This document shows positions 6,749 through 7,952 of a stretch of DNA of 7,952 nt, in pieces; within the stretch, counting starts at the first letter, position 1, and each line of letters begins with the position of its first letter. Source of the stretch: Elusimicrobiaceae bacterium (GTDB taxonomy: Bacteria > Elusimicrobiota > Elusimicrobia > Elusimicrobiales > Elusimicrobiaceae). The notes beneath the pieces were generated by a model, which saw nothing but the letters and a program-made list of their open reading frames with translations, did not search any database and was not told the DNA's origin. The stretch is from assembly GCA_024405075.1 (NCBI GenBank), contig JAKSPG010000054.1, positions 1-7,952 of the forward strand, in the 5' to 3' direction. A program made the translations under genes and the position numbers.

Positions 6749-6816
6749 ATTTTAGTAAACTTGCGTAGCGAAGCACATGGGCCTTTTGGTCCCTTTTCCC
6801 CATTTTTTGGACCTAG
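6749..6816 (-). promoter_or_regulatory. Promoter and probable activator region for the paralog C-B-methyltransferase unit
   Basis: On the minus strand CTAGGTCCAAAA begins at 6816. An imperfect dyad GGGACCAAAAGGCCC follows at 6793-6779, and a TAAAAT -10 box lies at 6754-6749. From CTAGG to the -10 box is 62 bases, against 61 in the paralog A promoter, and the dyad is again centred near -42 to -43. A GTGYTTCGY block just downstream of the dyad is also common to both. No good -35 hexamer is present. The start of transcription would fall at or next to the ATG at 6742, suggesting a leaderless message. Common activator control is inferred, not shown. Confidence 0.6.
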
Positions 6817-6841
6817 ACAACCTTTCAGGTGTCAGGATTAA

Positions 6842-6849
6842 GGGGGGGG
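6842..6849. repeat. Homopolymer tract of eight G (eight C on the minus strand)
   Basis: A run of eight G lies between the phosphofructokinase terminator and the CTAGG element of the paralog C promoter, about 90 bases upstream of the -10 box. It is not inside a gene. Such tracts can change length by slippage, but at this distance an effect on transcription is uncertain. Confidence 0.6.
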
Positions 6850-6856
6850 AACAGGC

Positions 6857-6887
6857 AAAAAAAAAAGCCGCCCGGTAAAAGGGCGGC
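6857..6887 (-). terminator. Intrinsic terminator of the phosphofructokinase gene
   Basis: A 7-bp all-G/C stem (6867-6873 with 6881-6887, gccgccc/gggcggc) closes a 7-base loop. On the minus strand it is followed by ten U (6866-6857). It begins 27 bases past the stop codon at 6915 and isolates the phosphofructokinase from the paralog operon downstream. Confidence 0.92.
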
Positions 6888-6914
6888 CCGTTGTAAGTAT
6901 ACAGCTGTTTATGG

Positions 6915-7952
6915 CTATTTAATCTTTTTTCCTTGTTCCAACATAAGCGTGTAGGTGGTGATGTCGGTCACTTCGGCAGGACCAAAGAATTGAATCGGTC
7001 CGGGGAAGACAAAGACATCTTGTTCTGCCCAAATCACGCGGTTTTTGGACAGGTACTTGAACGGCTCTCCCTTGAGTTCCACAAGGGCCTTTTTGATAAC
7101 CGGTTTTTCTTTGCCTTTGCGCCGTTCAATGTTCATCATCATGGTAAGTGGCACGCCGCCCACTTCCCAATCTTGTGCTTTGCGGGTCAGTCTGCGTACC
7201 GATGATAAATAACCGCTGCATTTGTTCAAGGCCAGCACTGCGGCGTTGTAGCCGAGTGCGTAGGTGTAGGTAGCGTCAAAGGTGGACGGTACCCCGCAGC
7301 GGCCCTCGTAGCCAAAGAAGTGCGTAATGGCGGCAAATTTGCCCGGATATTTACCGGCTTTTTTCAGCACGGACAGCTCGGTGCGAATCATTTCCACCAA
7401 GAGTTTTTCCGTCTCAATGAGCGACACTTGTACGTTGCCGTGCGGGTCGCGGTCCAGCATTAACTGGCGGGCGATACCGTCGGGCAGTGAACGCATCAAA
7501 TCCGCTAATTTTTTAGGCAGTTTAGAAAGGATAAATTCTTTCTTTTCCGCCGGCGTGTTGAGTTTGTTTAGTGTCGCTTCGTTATCGGCCAACGAATCGT
7601 TCAGCGCGCTAATCAGCTCTTTCATTTCCGGGATAAATTCAATGAGTCCTTCCGGTACGAGCACGATACCGTAGTTTTTGCCCGCTTTGGCGCGTTTGAC
7701 GATTAAATCCACCAAGTTTTTAACCACTTGGCCAAGCGTCATTTTTTTAGCCAACACTTCTTCCCCCACCAGTACAGCATTGGGGTGCGTTTTAAGCGCT
7801 ACTTCCAGCGTAATGTGCGAGGCACTGCGCCCCATTAAACGCACAAAGTGCCAGTATTTGCGGGCAGAGTTCATGTCGCGTTCAATATTGCCAACAAGCT
7901 CTGCATAAACTTTGGTAGCGGTACCAAAACCGCACGAGGCCTCAATGTGGTC
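6915..7952 (-). CDS. pfp: Pyrophosphate-type 6-phosphofructokinase, long form, C-terminal part (5' end outside window)
   Basis: The frame is open to the right edge, giving 345 residues, and ends in TAG at 6915-6917. The enzyme phosphorylates fructose 6-phosphate to fructose 1,6-bisphosphate in glycolysis, in this family usually with pyrophosphate as donor and reversibly. Numbering from the window edge, the sequence opens with DHIEASCGFGTATKVY (1-16), the segment that follows the PKTIDGD loop in the long PFP group. MGRSASHITLE (40-50, sugar-phosphate binding), VPEG (99-102) and GYEGRCGVPSTFDATYTYALG (214-234) come next. The large helical insert between VPEG and YEGR is typical of the roughly 550-residue bacterial/plant-type PFP, so about 200 N-terminal residues are missing. 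The residues that decide between PPi and ATP (the GGD and PKTIDGD loops) lie outside the window, so donor specificity is from family resemblance. A strong terminator follows. Confidence 0.92.
   Translation of the reverse strand, partial: DHIEASCGFGTATKVYAELVGNIERDMNSARKYWHFVRLMGRSASHITLEVALKTHPNAVLVGEEVLAKKMTLGQVVKNLVDLIVKRAKAGKNYGIVLVPEGLIEFIPEMKELISALNDSLADNEATLNKLNTPAEKKEFILSKLPKKLADLMRSLPDGIARQLMLDRDPHGNVQVSLIETEKLLVEMIRTELSVLKKAGKYPGKFAAITHFFGYEGRCGVPSTFDATYTYALGYNAAVLALNKCSGYLSSVRRLTRKAQDWEVGGVPLTMMMNIERRKGKEKPVIKKALVELKGEPFKYLSKNRVIWAEQDVFVFPGPIQFFGPAEVTDITTYTLMLEQGKKIK

Noticed and set aside
6933..7908. Plus-strand open frames opposite the phosphofructokinase gene
   Set aside because: They are antisense shadows of a well-conserved enzyme gene, with no recognisable protein motifs of their own.

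Overview
The window is a stretch of bacterial chromosome with mid-range base composition (judged by eye), most of it transcribed from the minus strand. The taxon cannot be fixed from sequence alone. Sigma-70-like -10 boxes, a perfect AGGAGG ribosome binding site and strong intrinsic terminators argue against Bacteroidota. A long-form PPi-type phosphofructokinase and a family of secreted paralogs sharing a YPxxPFL...QL..YF...NN signature would suit a gut Elusimicrobiota-type lineage, but that is a low-confidence inference.

Layout, left to right: (1) the 3' part of a Sir2-family NAD-dependent deacylase on the plus strand (1-492). (2) Converging with it, a minus-strand gene for a secreted Tiki/TraB/ChaN-like protein (505-1832, paralog A), split by an apparent one-base deletion near 1338. 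(3) A promoter region and a bidirectional terminator. (4) A small DUF805 membrane protein (1980-2309) with its own promoter and strong RBS. (5) A minus-strand unit read in the order paralog C (6742-5591), paralog B (5594-4455, ATGA overlap), and an Eco57I/TaqI-type adenine-N6 DNA methyltransferase (4437-2377). (6) A promoter region, a terminator, and the 3' part of a long-form pyrophosphate-dependent phosphofructokinase (6915-7952).

The distinctive content is the set of three secreted paralogs. Each has a Sec signal peptide with Gln predicted at +1, an N-terminal region of unknown function, a catalytic-type core (GExxH, [ST]EFLPE, GxEP, EGxRLRN, Y[AT]GxxH), and a shared C-terminal tail (LxGxDxxxK[IV]). 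The two transcription units that begin with a paralog share a promoter layout: CTAGGYCCAAAA about 61-62 bases upstream of the -10 box, and two GGNCC half-sites centred near -42 where a -35 box would normally be. This suggests one activator controls both units. The function of the paralogs is unknown; heme binding (ChaN-like) or hydrolysis/proteolysis (EreA/Tiki-like) are the family-based possibilities. The methyltransferase has no restriction partner in view. The Sir2 and phosphofructokinase genes look like ordinary housekeeping flanks.
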